Assembly (NCBI GenBank): GCA_900537185.1
Contig: LS999831.1
Coordinates: 248,001-312,000 of the forward strand
Source: Cytophagales bacterium Alg240-R148
GTDB lineage: Bacteria; Bacteroidota; Bacteroidia; Cytophagales; Cyclobacteriaceae
DNA length: 64,000 nt
Direction of reading: 5' to 3'
The first letter of the stretch is position 1, and the number at the start of each line of letters is the position of its first letter. Made by a program: the position numbers and the translations under genes. This document shows, one piece after another, positions 1-8,202 of the stretch. Under the pieces are notes generated by a model. It had not been told where the DNA came from and made no database searches. It was given only the letters and a program-made list of their open reading frames with translations.

Positions 1-2300
1 AAAACCGTCCTTTGCTCTTACTTACAATCACCGCAGAAGACAACCACCAAAATATTGAAGAGATTAGAACCCAACATTACAACCTAACAATAGCTGGCAA
101 ATCGGACCCAATAGATACCCAAAACCAACCAGCTGTGGCCTATTTGGGGTACAGTGTTCATGGCAACGAACCTAGCGGTAGCAACGCATCCTTGGTATTG
201 GCCTATTATTTGGCTGCCGCGCAAGGGGAAGCGATTGAAAAAATGTTAAAAGAAACGGTAATTCTATTGGATCCAAGCTTCAACCCAGATGGCTTGAATC
301 GTTTCGCTAGTTGGGTCAACAGCCATAAAAGCATCACGATGGTAACGGACCCCAACCACCTTGAATTCGAAGAAGCTTGGCCAAGAGGCAGAACCAATCA
401 TTACTGGTTCGATCTGAACAGAGATTGGTTGCCAGTTCAATTACCAGAGTCTCAAGGAAGAATTGCTAATTTCCACAAATGGAAACCCAATGTGTTAACA
501 GACCACCATGAAATGGGCACCAATAGTACTTTCTTTTTTCAGCCAGGAATACCCAGTAGAAACCACCCACTCACGCCTAAAATGAATTTCGACCTGACCA
601 AAAAAATAGCGGGATACCATGCAAAGTTTTTGGACAAGATCGGGTCTCTTTATTATTCAGAAGAAAGTTTTGATGATTTTTATTATGGCAAGGGATCTAC
701 TTTTCCGGATGTAAATGGAGGAATAGGTATTCTATTTGAACAAGCCAGCTCTAGGGGCCATGCCCAAGAAAGCATACACGGTGTTTTGAAGTTTCCATTC
801 ACCATAAAAAACCACTTCACAACTTCTTTGTCTACTATTCAGGCCGTGCATGAAATGAGGGTAGAGTTGTTAAATTATCAAAGATCCTTTTTTAAAAATG
901 CGGACAAAGAAGCTAGTTCGGATGCTCAAAAAGCATTTGTATTTGGTAATGACAAGGACCTGCAACGCGCCAATAATTTTATTGACATCCTGAAAAGGCA
1001 TGATATTGACGTTTACAAATTAAAGAATGACCATGCACAATTTTCCAAAGAAAATAGTTTTGTTGTTCCGTTGAAACAGCAGCAGTATAAATTAATCAAA
1101 GCCATGTTCGAAAAAAGGACCAGTTTCCAGGACAGCCTTTTTTATGATGTTTCGGCTTGGACCCTGCCTTTGGCATTCAACCTCGATTACAAAAGCCTTA
1201 CGTCCAAAGACTACAAATCAAGTATGTTAGGGGAAAAGGCGGGAACGGAGATGAAAATTCAAGGCCAAGCAGATGCAAAAGCAGATTCTTATGCCTATGT
1301 TTTTGAATGGCACCAGCAAAAAAGCCCAAATTTCTTGTATGCTTTATTGGCAAAAAATTTAATAGCCAAAGTCAGCTTAAACCAGTTTTCCATTAAGGGA
1401 GGAACTTCTTTTGATCGCGGCAGCATATTAATACCCGCTAGCAACCAACCAATTTCTCCTGAAAAAGTTAATGCTCTAGTCAACCAACTCTCCATCCAAC
1501 ACGGGGTAAAAGTGCACGGGCTTGAATCTGGATTTACAGCTGGAAACAATTTAGGCAGTCCAACTTTTGTAAAACTCAACACCCCAAAAGTAATGGTACT
1601 TGGTGGCCCTGGGGTATCGAGTTATGAAGTTGGGGAAGTATGGCATCTTTTTGACCAAAGATTAAAAATGCCACTTTCCATTGTTACCATTGATCGATTC
1701 AACAGCACCAACCTCGACCGGTACAATACAATAGTTATGGTAAACGGACGCTATGGAAAATTAAACAAAGACAAACTCAAAAAATGGTTGCAAAAAGGCG
1801 GGAATTTAATCTCCTCTAAAAGTGCCTCCAAATGGTTGGCAACGAACGCTATTAGCAAGGCAAAATTCAAAAGTTCCGAACCTTCTGATTCCAAACAAAT
1901 GCTTCCCTATAACCTCCAACCGAGGTACCAAGGCGCGCAAGTGGTAGGAGGTGCAATATTCGAAGCTGAAATCGACTTAACCCACCCACTGGGATTTGGA
2001 TTGAGCAGGAACAAAATAAGTTTGTTTAGGAACCACACCAACTACATGGAATTGGATAAAAACCAATATGCTAGCCCAATTCGCTATACCAATGCGCCGC
2101 TCCAAAGTGGGTATATCTCCAAGGAAAACTTGGAACAACTGAATGGTACGCCGGCTGTGAGAATCAGCACTTTTGGTGGTGGACGCGTCATTAGTTTCAC
2201 TGACAACCTCAATTTCAGGGCGTTTTGGCAAGGAAGCAGCAAAGTTTTTGTAAATGGTGTTTTCTTCGGGAAAGTTATTAGAGGAAGTTCTGGTAGATAA
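1..2300 (+). CDS. M14-family zinc carboxypeptidase-like protein, 5' end missing
   Basis: This is a secreted-type metallopeptidase cut by the left window edge. The frame stays open to base 3, so the TTG at 12 is not a credible start. Counting residues from that TTG, the first two zinc ligands are H50 and E53 in HGNEPSG. NPDG at 91-94 and FDLNRDW near 135 follow the usual M14 order. The third zinc ligand lies in DHHEMG at 164-169, and GILFEQASSRG near 249 supplies the catalytic Glu. The C-terminal half (from about residue 520) resembles a class I glutamine-amidotransferase-like fold, without an obvious catalytic Cys; this combination is familiar in large Bacteroidetes M14 proteins. The substrate cannot be told. 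A strong hairpin terminator follows the stop. Confidence 0.85.
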   Translation, partial: NRPLLLLTITAEDNHQNIEEIRTQHYNLTIAGKSDPIDTQNQPAVAYLGYSVHGNEPSGSNASLVLAYYLAAAQGEAIEKMLKETVILLDPSFNPDGLNRFASWVNSHKSITMVTDPNHLEFEEAWPRGRTNHYWFDLNRDWLPVQLPESQGRIANFHKWKPNVLTDHHEMGTNSTFFFQPGIPSRNHPLTPKMNFDLTKKIAGYHAKFLDKIGSLYYSEESFDDFYYGKGSTFPDVNGGIGILFEQASSRGHAQESIHGVLKFPFTIKNHFTTSLSTIQAVHEMRVELLNYQRSFFKNADKEASSDAQKAFVFGNDKDLQRANNFIDILKRHDIDVYKLKNDHAQFSKENSFVVPLKQQQYKLIKAMFEKRTSFQDSLFYDVSAWTLPLAFNLDYKSLTSKDYKSSMLGEKAGTEMKIQGQADAKADSYAYVFEWHQQKSPNFLYALLAKNLIAKVSLNQFSIKGGTSFDRGSILIPASNQPISPEKVNALVNQLSIQHGVKVHGLESGFTAGNNLGSPTFVKLNTPKVMVLGGPGVSSYEVGEVWHLFDQRLKMPLSIVTIDRFNSTNLDRYNTIVMVNGRYGKLNKDKLKKWLQKGGNLISSKSASKWLATNAISKAKFKSSEPSDSKQMLPYNLQPRYQGAQVVGGAIFEAEIDLTHPLGFGLSRNKISLFRNHTNYMELDKNQYASPIRYTNAPLQSGYISKENLEQLNGTPAVRISTFGGGRVISFTDNLNFRAFWQGSSKVFVNGVFFGKVIRGSSGR

Positions 2301-2315
2301 TATTTTAAAATAAAG

Positions 2316-2340
2316 CCTCCTGATTTCAGGAGGTTTTATT
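2316..2340 (+). terminator. Rho-independent terminator after the M14 peptidase gene
   Basis: CCTCCTG (2316-2322) and CAGGAGG (2327-2333) form a perfect 7-bp stem around a 4-nt loop, followed by TTTTATT. It starts 16 nt after the peptidase stop codon. Confidence 0.85.
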
Positions 2341-2349
2341 TTTATTGTA

Positions 2350-2357
2350 TATTTTTG
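2350..2357 (+). promoter_or_regulatory. Bacteroidetes -7 promoter element (TATTTTTG)
   Basis: The sequence matches TAnnTTTG and lies 11 nt before the ATG at 2368, just after a terminator. No TTTG -33 box is visible at the usual 19-21 nt spacing, so this is a partial match only. Confidence 0.4.
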
Positions 2358-2367
2358 TACCTAAGAT

Positions 2368-2877
2368 ATGGCGATGACTAGAAAATATTTCCCGATGGAC
2401 AAGAATTATATTCTTGAAGAAGCACAGGTGGCTGTGCAGGAAGAGCTTATGAATTGGCTCATTGAGGAAGTAAAAAAGAATTATTTGGCCGTTTCTAACC
2501 CTTTAGGGCTTATTGATGACACCGTTTTGCGCATCCAAAACCATCAATGCCAACACAGAGATGAAATAGAAGACTTTTACAACAACCTTGCTGGGGTATA
2601 CCGGTATAAATTTGGTGACAACCAACTCGAAATTTTGTTCGATGGTTCCAATCACTTCATTAAATATAAATACGAATGGAAATATGCTTTCCAAGTATGG
2701 GTCCGAGAATTTTGTAGAAATGAATCTTTTATAAAATCTATGTTGGGCCTTACAGTATTTAGAAAAGACGATCAGAGCACCGTTTTGCTCTCCTCCAAAC
2801 TCCAGCAGCAAGTCAATAAGTTTTTTGCCATTCGCATGTACAAAAAAAGGGGCATCGTCAGCATGAAAATTGCCTAG
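2368..2877 (+). CDS. Conserved-looking hypothetical protein, 169 aa
   Basis: I do not recognise a family. The product looks cytoplasmic, with no signal peptide or membrane segment. The N-terminal half is amphipathic and helical, with an acidic stretch around DEIEDFYNNLAG. A region rich in aromatic and basic residues follows, and the C-terminal tail is basic (MYKKRGIVSMKIA). The start is the first ATG after a terminator and a TAnnTTTG element; a second ATG lies two codons downstream at 2374. The gene stands alone between a terminator and the convergent acylphosphatase gene, whose stop codon overlaps its own by 3 nt. The reading frame is long and clean, which supports a real gene. Confidence 0.7.
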   Translation: MAMTRKYFPMDKNYILEEAQVAVQEELMNWLIEEVKKNYLAVSNPLGLIDDTVLRIQNHQCQHRDEIEDFYNNLAGVYRYKFGDNQLEILFDGSNHFIKYKYEWKYAFQVWVREFCRNESFIKSMLGLTVFRKDDQSTVLLSSKLQQQVNKFFAIRMYKKRGIVSMKIA

Positions 2878-3143
2878 TATCTGATTTGAAAATCAACGAA
2901 CGCTTCTTCTAAAACAATTGTTTCCATTTCGAACCCATCCACCTTTGCCAAAGGAGGTCCTTTTTGCAACCATTCCAGAAATTGTTCTTCTTGAGGTGCA
3001 CGCATAAAAGTAGTTGCTACAGAACCATCTGCATTGTTTTTGACAAAACCCTTAATACCCAAGCGTTCGGCAGCCTCCTTTGTAGAGGCTCTAAAAAATA
3101 CACCTTGAACTCGTCCGGTTACAATTACTCTATACCCTTCCAT
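2874..3143 (-). CDS. acyP: Acylphosphatase
   Basis: Hydrolyses the carboxyl-phosphate bond of acyl phosphates; a small cytoplasmic enzyme. At 89 residues it has the usual size. The phosphate-binding loop VTGRVQGVFFR carries the catalytic Arg18, and the substrate-positioning Asn is N36 in GFVKNNADGSV; both match the family pattern. The start codon lies inside the 3' end of the upstream deoC (14-nt overlap), so the two are very likely cotranscribed and translationally coupled. The physiological substrate of bacterial acylphosphatases is generally unclear, and the deoC pairing does not settle it. Confidence 0.93.
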   Translation of the reverse strand: MEGYRVIVTGRVQGVFFRASTKEAAERLGIKGFVKNNADGSVATTFMRAPQEEQFLEWLQKGPPLAKVDGFEMETIVLEEAFVDFQIRY

Positions 3144-3795
3144 GATCTTTAACGATAATTATTCCAGAGGAAGTACCAATTCTATTGGCACCAGCTTCTA
3201 TCATTTCTTTGGCTTGTAGGAACGTTTTAATACCCCCAGAAGCTTTGATCCCAACTCCTTCTGAAAGATGGTTGTGGATGAGGCGAATATCTTCAAGGGA
3301 GGCACCACGAGGGGCAAACCCGGTGGAAGTTTTAATGAAATCTGCTCCTGCAGCGCAACCCATTTTGGTCATCGCCACAATTTCTTCCTCCTCCAGATAG
3401 GCTGTTTCAAGGATCAATTTCACTACCACATTGCTTTCGTGGGCCAATTTAGTGCACTGTGCCAATTCAATTTTGGGCCAAATCATTTCTGCCTTTACGG
3501 CAGAAACGTTTAACACTACATCTACCTCATCTACCCCATCTTTAATGGCTTGCTTAATTTCTTCCAGCTTACTTTCAGTTTTTTGATAGCCCAATGGAAA
3601 ACCAATTACTGTAATTAATTTAACGCCACTTTTTCCAATATCTCTTTTTGCTTTTTTAACCCAAAAAGGAGGCAAACAAACACCGTAAAATTGGTATTCC
3701 TTTGCCTCCTCAATTAACTTTTCAACATCGTGGTGTGTAATTTGAGCAGAAAGGTTGGTGTGTTCTATGTACTGGTTAATTTTATCTCTATCCAT
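3130..3795 (-). CDS. deoC: Deoxyribose-phosphate aldolase
   Basis: Cleaves 2-deoxyribose-5-phosphate to glyceraldehyde-3-phosphate and acetaldehyde in deoxynucleoside catabolism, using a TIM-barrel class I aldolase mechanism. The Schiff-base Lys sits in FIKTSTGF (K155 from the chosen start) and the second active-site Lys in GIKASGGI (K184), as in short bacterial DeoC enzymes. I chose the ATG at 3795 (MDRDKINQYIEHTNL), which gives 221 aa and matches family N-termini; an in-frame ATG at 3816 would add seven residues. It overlaps acyP by 14 nt and follows a small secreted-protein gene closely. Confidence 0.94.
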   Translation of the reverse strand: MDRDKINQYIEHTNLSAQITHHDVEKLIEEAKEYQFYGVCLPPFWVKKAKRDIGKSGVKLITVIGFPLGYQKTESKLEEIKQAIKDGVDEVDVVLNVSAVKAEMIWPKIELAQCTKLAHESNVVVKLILETAYLEEEEIVAMTKMGCAAGADFIKTSTGFAPRGASLEDIRLIHNHLSEGVGIKASGGIKTFLQAKEMIEAGANRIGTSSGIIIVKDHGRV

Positions 3796-3820
3796 AATAG
3801 AGTTAAAAATAATCAATACA

Positions 3821-4204
3821 TCAATGAACTATACCACACTCTTTGCAAAATTTCCGCTTGGAAACACTTCTTTTTTTAGGTGGTCTTTTGTGACCAAAAT
3901 AAGAAGCATCTGAATACTGCGGCTTTTGTTTTAGTTTTTGCTCCTTGCGGTATTTCTTTTTGTTGGCTTCCATTCGCTTTTCAAACTCCACAATTTTATT
4001 GTCCAAACTTGCCCGATAGTAGGCATGCGTCAACCTTTTTTTTGATTTGGATTTGACCTTGGCGTAATTGGACTTTTTAAAATTGTCTGCAGGAGCAAAC
4101 GCATTGCTGCTTGGTACGCCCTCTTTGTTTTCACTTTTACTGGTTTGTGAATAAGTAAAAAAACCAAAGCAAAGTAAAAAAATACATAGCACTGTCTTTT
4201 TCAT
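3821..4204 (-). CDS. Small basic secreted protein with a C-terminal CxxC
   Basis: 127 residues. A clear N-terminal signal peptide (MKKTVLCIFLLCFGFFTYS) is followed at once by Gln, so cleavage TYS|QTS is likely. The mature part is very rich in Lys and Arg, with dense clusters such as KSKSKKR and KKRSVSKRK, and ends in FCKECGIVH, a CxxC that could bind metal or form a disulfide. No family is recognised. It lies just upstream of deoC and downstream of the PorE-like gene on the same strand. Export and high basic charge suggest a periplasmic or surface role, perhaps binding an acidic polymer, but that is inference. Confidence 0.6.
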   Translation of the reverse strand: MKKTVLCIFLLCFGFFTYSQTSKSENKEGVPSSNAFAPADNFKKSNYAKVKSKSKKRLTHAYYRASLDNKIVEFEKRMEANKKKYRKEQKLKQKPQYSDASYFGHKRPPKKRSVSKRKFCKECGIVH

Positions 4205-4318
4205 AGCTTTTTTATATTAAAATGAAAAAGACAGGCCTTTATTGCCGCAACATCGGCATTTTGCTGTTCACAAAGTTAAACGGGGTAAAAAGTCCGTTGA
4301 GTTGGAAATTAGTAAAGA

Positions 4319-6430
4319 CTAGTCGTTGTCTCCGCTGTCATCAAAGAAGCGGTCCGTATCATCTTCTGATTCGTTTTCTTCCTCTTCTTCGGTTGGTTTG
4401 GCTTTTAACTTCGACTTATCAACTTCCAGAATTTTAAATTCGGTACGCCTGTTAATTTGATGGATTTCTTCTTGCAAAAATTCATCTTCAATAGACTCAA
4501 TAAAGCTCTCCGTCAGCACTTGCCCTAACTTAAGAATAGGATATTTTGCAACATTGGCTGCTGTTGCTCTAAACGGTTGCTGCTCGCCATATCCCTTTGC
4601 GATCAATCGGTCTGGATCAATCCCTTCAAGAATTAGATAATCTACAGCCGCTTGGGCCCTGCGCTGCGACAGGCGGTCGTTGTAGTCGTCTGGAGCTCTA
4701 GAATCCGTATGGGAACTTAGCTCAATCTTTATATCAGGGTTGTCTACTAACAATTGGGCCAGTTTATCCAGCTCAATTCCTGCGTCGTCTCTAATTTTCG
4801 ACTCATCCAAATCGTAGTAAATGTTGTCCAAAACAAAACGCTTGTTCAGTCTCTTTTGCTCCAAAACCATTAACGTATCAAAATACACGTTGGTCACCAG
4901 TTTGGTCAACTCTTCTTGCGGCACTGATTTACCCACCGTGGTATACAACACCCTGGTTTTGAAATAGGTAATTTCGGAGGTGGTTTCTTTCTCTCCAATT
5001 AAGTTGTAATGTTCGTGCTCGTATACCCTAAACTGAAATTCCCCCTTTTGGTTTGACTTTACTTCTTCTAAAGTTTGCCCTTTAAAGTCCAAAAGCTGAA
5101 CTTCTGTATTGGGTAATACTATCAGACTGTCCTTCTCGTTGCGCGTCATGGTAATCCCTTTCAGGTAATAATTGACAATTTTAAGGTTGGGATCTTCGTT
5201 TACAAAAGTGTAAATATCATCATCGCCAGAGCCACCTTGCCTATTGGAAGTAAAAAACCCTCGATCTGGTTTGAAAAGGAACATTCCGAAATCGTCCGCC
5301 ACTGAATTAACCGGCTGGCCCATGTTTTCTACATGCGTACGCCCATTGCTTCTTTTTGCAATAAACATATCCAACCCACCATAACCTGGATGGCCATCAG
5401 AAGAAAAGTACATGTGCCCATCGTCTGAAATATAAGGAAACATCTCATTGCCGGTTGTATTGATGTTGGGGCCAAGGTTTTTTATTTTAAAAAAACGACC
5501 CCTGGAATTCATTTTTGCTGAATATATATCGGTACCTCCATTTCCACCTTTTCTGTTCGAAGCAAAATACAATGTTTTGCCATCTCTACTAAAAGCAGGA
5601 GAGGAATCCCAAGCATTGGTCACATTTACTTTACCGCTAATCAACTGAGGCTCGGACCATTCGTTGTTTCTATACCTGCTGATATAAAGATCCACGTCTT
5701 GCCTCCCCTTTTTCTTACCAGAATTGCCCCTAGCAAATACCATGGTTTTACCATCTGGGGTAAAAGTTACCGAGCCTTCGTTGATGTTGGGGTTGTTGAA
5801 TGCCCCTCCCAGCCCTTGAAGCGAGCTTTGGTCCACTTTGGCTCCTTTCGTTTTTACCTTGTAAATATTGGTGAATGGTGTTCCTGTACCCTTGTATATC
5901 TTATTGGAGGTTTCTCTTGAAGAGGTAAAATAAAGGGCACCATCAAAATAAACAGGTGAATATTCTGCAGCTTCCGAATTTATAGCAGCCAGATTTTTTA
6001 CTCTAAAAAAGCTCTTTTTGTCCTTAAGGTTTTCGAGGTATACCAAGTTCTGCAATTCATCCTCTGCTCTCTTTTTATATTTCTCATCTTCAATTTTACC
6101 CACCCCACTTTCCAACACTTTGATTGCTTCATCGTACCGTGCATTGGCTTTTAATGCAAGTGCGTAATTCAGCGCAATTGAATCGTTTTGTATCCGATTG
6201 AAAGCTTTTTCATAATAAGGAGCTCCTTCACCTACTCTATTAGACTGTCGATAAGCCTCGCCCATCATCATATTGGCCTTGCTATTTCCCGCTTCTTTCT
6301 CCAATACAGTTTTATACAAATCGATGCTTGTCTGGTACTCTCCATTCCTAAAAGCAACACCTGCCTTTTTTTCAACACTACAGGAAACAGATACAACCAA
6401 CAGAACTAAAAATAAAGATAACTTCCTCAT
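4319..6430 (-). CDS. PorE-like OmpA-family lipoprotein (TPR - beta propeller - regulatory domain - OmpA)
   Basis: 703 residues. A lipoprotein signal ends in the lipobox Cys17 (VSVSC). TPR-type helices span about 25-140, followed by PD40/WD40-like propeller repeats at about 160-400 (SSRETSNKIY, FASNRKGGNGGTDIYSAK, TSNRQGGSGDDDIY). A carboxypeptidase-regulatory-like beta domain lies at about 415-510, and an OmpA C-terminal domain at about 545-680 carries the peptidoglycan-binding Asp (HTDSR) and Arg (SQRRAQA). This domain order is that of PorE, the type IX secretion component thought to anchor the machinery to peptidoglycan. OmpA/propeller paralogues are common in this phylum, so the T9SS assignment is probable rather than certain. 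The tail is strongly acidic (EEEEENESEDDTDRFF). Confidence 0.82.
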   Translation of the reverse strand: MRKLSLFLVLLVVSVSCSVEKKAGVAFRNGEYQTSIDLYKTVLEKEAGNSKANMMMGEAYRQSNRVGEGAPYYEKAFNRIQNDSIALNYALALKANARYDEAIKVLESGVGKIEDEKYKKRAEDELQNLVYLENLKDKKSFFRVKNLAAINSEAAEYSPVYFDGALYFTSSRETSNKIYKGTGTPFTNIYKVKTKGAKVDQSSLQGLGGAFNNPNINEGSVTFTPDGKTMVFARGNSGKKKGRQDVDLYISRYRNNEWSEPQLISGKVNVTNAWDSSPAFSRDGKTLYFASNRKGGNGGTDIYSAKMNSRGRFFKIKNLGPNINTTGNEMFPYISDDGHMYFSSDGHPGYGGLDMFIAKRSNGRTHVENMGQPVNSVADDFGMFLFKPDRGFFTSNRQGGSGDDDIYTFVNEDPNLKIVNYYLKGITMTRNEKDSLIVLPNTEVQLLDFKGQTLEEVKSNQKGEFQFRVYEHEHYNLIGEKETTSEITYFKTRVLYTTVGKSVPQEELTKLVTNVYFDTLMVLEQKRLNKRFVLDNIYYDLDESKIRDDAGIELDKLAQLLVDNPDIKIELSSHTDSRAPDDYNDRLSQRRAQAAVDYLILEGIDPDRLIAKGYGEQQPFRATAANVAKYPILKLGQVLTESFIESIEDEFLQEEIHQINRRTEFKILEVDKSKLKAKPTEEEEENESEDDTDRFFDDSGDND

Positions 6431-6525
6431 ATTCTATTAAATCAATGCAAATAATTAGTAAAGTAATAATTTGTAAGTAGGATGTAAAACTAATTAACTA
6501 TTAATTACTTCCTTTTAGGTTTTAC

Positions 6526-7020
6526 CTATACTTTTTGAGAATAATACCTTCCCAACCAGGTATTCCCTACCTCCTTAGGCCACTGCTGCTGCATTTCTAA
6601 TTTAGTTGTAATGGTATTGTCGAATACCAAGGTGTCCGGAGGCAATGTTTCGGATTTAATCAAAGATTTCACCTCCTTTAGTGATTTTGATTCTACAGAA
6701 TCGCTGGTTTTTACCAGCAGATTCAAACGATCAAAAAACGAATTTCCAAGTGCTGCTTCCAAATTTCTAATCACTCCTACCGATGCATCAATAGAACATC
6801 CACTTGGCAAATGGTGTGCTTCTTCTAAACCAATTACAATGAATCGGTTGTATGCCAATTGTACGGATGCTTTTAATTCACTGCCATGGGCATTCCAATT
6901 ATCAATAAATTCCTTTAGTGCTTCAAAGGATTGTTGGCACTCCTGGTCTGTTAGCGCTCTGTCCGATTGGTAAATCCAAATTCTTGCATCGTTCTGAAGC
7001 TGGTCAAAATCTATGTACAT
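6526..7020 (-). CDS. Conserved Bacteroidetes protein, often mislabelled ABC transporter ATPase
   Basis: The start at 7020 (MYIDFDQLQNDARIWIYQSD) fits homologues and avoids running through the terminator at 7042-7073; a start at 7044 would add eight odd residues. The 164-aa product has the hallmark motifs of a widespread Bacteroidetes family: MYIDFDQL, a Trp/Ile-rich WIYQSDR, NWNAHG, SGCSIDASV with a conserved Cys, and a C-terminal WLGRYY. Databases often call it an ABC transporter ATPase, but there is no Walker A, Walker B or signature motif here, so that name is not supported. It looks cytoplasmic and its function is unknown. Confidence 0.8.
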   Translation of the reverse strand: MYIDFDQLQNDARIWIYQSDRALTDQECQQSFEALKEFIDNWNAHGSELKASVQLAYNRFIVIGLEEAHHLPSGCSIDASVGVIRNLEAALGNSFFDRLNLLVKTSDSVESKSLKEVKSLIKSETLPPDTLVFDNTITTKLEMQQQWPKEVGNTWLGRYYSQKV

Positions 7021-7041
7021 TTCGTTGTTTTTTGATAATAA

Positions 7042-7073
7042 CAAAAAAAGCAGCTAGAAAAATTCTAACTGCT
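7042..7073 (-). terminator. Rho-independent terminator after the redoxin gene
   Basis: AGCAG/CTGCT and TAGAA/TTCTA form a two-part stem (7049-7073) with single-base bulges and a short A-rich loop. On the minus strand it is followed by a run of seven T. It lies 26 nt beyond the redoxin stop codon. Confidence 0.75.
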
Positions 7074-7099
7074 CCAAATTTATACTATTTTTTTTTACT

Positions 7100-7711
7100 T
7101 TACGAGGCTGCCCACTTAATAGTACACCCTATGGCTTTGGTTTTAGTCTCTTTTACTTTATCTCCATTAAGTACGGCATCCACAGCATCCTCCACATATC
7201 TTTTTGAAACTCCTTCGCTGCTTTTTGCATTGTTATCTATTGCGCCAATGTACTGCACAACATTGCCCTTTTTAGTCTTTTTTAGAACATATACATGGGG
7301 CGTATTGGTTGCACCATATGCCTTGGTAGTGGTTTGCGTTTCGTCGTACAAATAAGGGAAAGGATAGTTCTTTTCTTTGGCCAAATCTACCATTTTATCA
7401 AATGAATCACCTGGTGATTTTATCTTATCATTTGGGTTAATAGCAATCACAGGCATTCCTTTCGATGCATATTTATTGTGCAAATCGATTATCCTTTGTT
7501 CGTACATCACCGAGAAAGGGCAAGTATTGCAGGTAAAAACAACAATAAAACCCTTTGCTTTTTTGTAATCCTTTAAGGAAACTGTTTTCCCATCTACATT
7601 TTTCAGACTAAAATCTGCCGCCTCATCTCCAATTCCAACGCCGTCACCGGTAAACGAAAAAGATAATGAGGTCATAATAAGTATCGATAGCAACAACACT
7701 TTATTTTTCAT
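7100..7711 (-). CDS. Exported thioredoxin-fold (redoxin/AhpC-TSA-like) protein
   Basis: 203 residues with an N-terminal signal peptide (MKNKVLLLSILIMTSLSFSF). The body is a redoxin fold: DFSLKNVDGKTVSLKDY, the active-site region FTCNTCPFSV (CxxC-type CNTC), and a long insertion ending near PFPYLYDETQ. TPHVYVL contains the cis-Pro typical of thioredoxin folds. This is a common Bacteroidetes form of thioredoxin family protein, probably periplasmic and acting in thiol exchange or peroxide handling. A second exported thioredoxin-like gene ends only 5 nt upstream on the same strand, so the pair is likely one operon. A terminator follows. Confidence 0.87.
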   Translation of the reverse strand: MKNKVLLLSILIMTSLSFSFTGDGVGIGDEAADFSLKNVDGKTVSLKDYKKAKGFIVVFTCNTCPFSVMYEQRIIDLHNKYASKGMPVIAINPNDKIKSPGDSFDKMVDLAKEKNYPFPYLYDETQTTTKAYGATNTPHVYVLKKTKKGNVVQYIGAIDNNAKSSEGVSKRYVEDAVDAVLNGDKVKETKTKAIGCTIKWAAS

Positions 7712-7716
7712 AGCTT

Positions 7717-8202
7717 TTAATTTATGGTTTTAATAAAATTATTTAGTGCAACGTTGAGGCCATTTTCTTCAAATTCGCCTTCGTGTAAAAGTTGGTTTTT
7801 CCCAGATTTTCCAACGAAAATGGTTGCCGGTATGGCACCACTCCAATTTTTATCCACCTTGTCAATCCATGTATTGTAATCCGTCTCATCTAATAAATAG
7901 ACCTTAGACTTCAAACCTTTTCGCTCCACAAAATGGGATACCTTGTCCACTTTCTCAGCAAAATCCAGGCTTATTAGAATTATTTCTAATTCAGCACCCG
8001 CCTTTTCTTGCAACGCAACAAACTGAGGCATTTCTTTAATACAAGGAGCACACCATGTAGCCCAAAAGTTAATTACTTTCACTTTTCCGTTAGGAGCGTG
8101 CATGAGGGATTTTAATTGATCGTATTTAATTACCTCTACTTGTTGGGCAGAGCAAATTCCAATTGTCAAAAACAACAGGAGTAATGTTACATTTTTCTTC
8201 AT
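7717..8202 (-). CDS. TlpA-like periplasmic thiol-disulfide oxidoreductase
   Basis: 161 residues with a signal peptide ending CSA|QQVEV, again with Gln at the predicted mature N-terminus. The thioredoxin-like domain has the active site FWATWCAPCIKEMP (WCxPC), and the cis-Pro lies in GAIPATIFV. TlpA/ResA-type proteins reduce disulfides of exported proteins or cytochrome c partners in the periplasm. It is first in a two-gene unit with the redoxin downstream. No cytochrome or DsbD gene is nearby to define its partner. Confidence 0.9.
   Translation of the reverse strand: MKKNVTLLLLFLTIGICSAQQVEVIKYDQLKSLMHAPNGKVKVINFWATWCAPCIKEMPQFVALQEKAGAELEIILISLDFAEKVDKVSHFVERKGLKSKVYLLDETDYNTWIDKVDKNWSGAIPATIFVGKSGKNQLLHEGEFEENGLNVALNNFIKTIN

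Noticed and set aside
4222-4437. Plus-strand reading frame of 71 codons beginning MKKTGLY, facing the PorE-like gene
   Set aside because: Its second half runs antisense through the end of the PorE-like gene, has no family resemblance and no promoter match; treated as a shadow frame.
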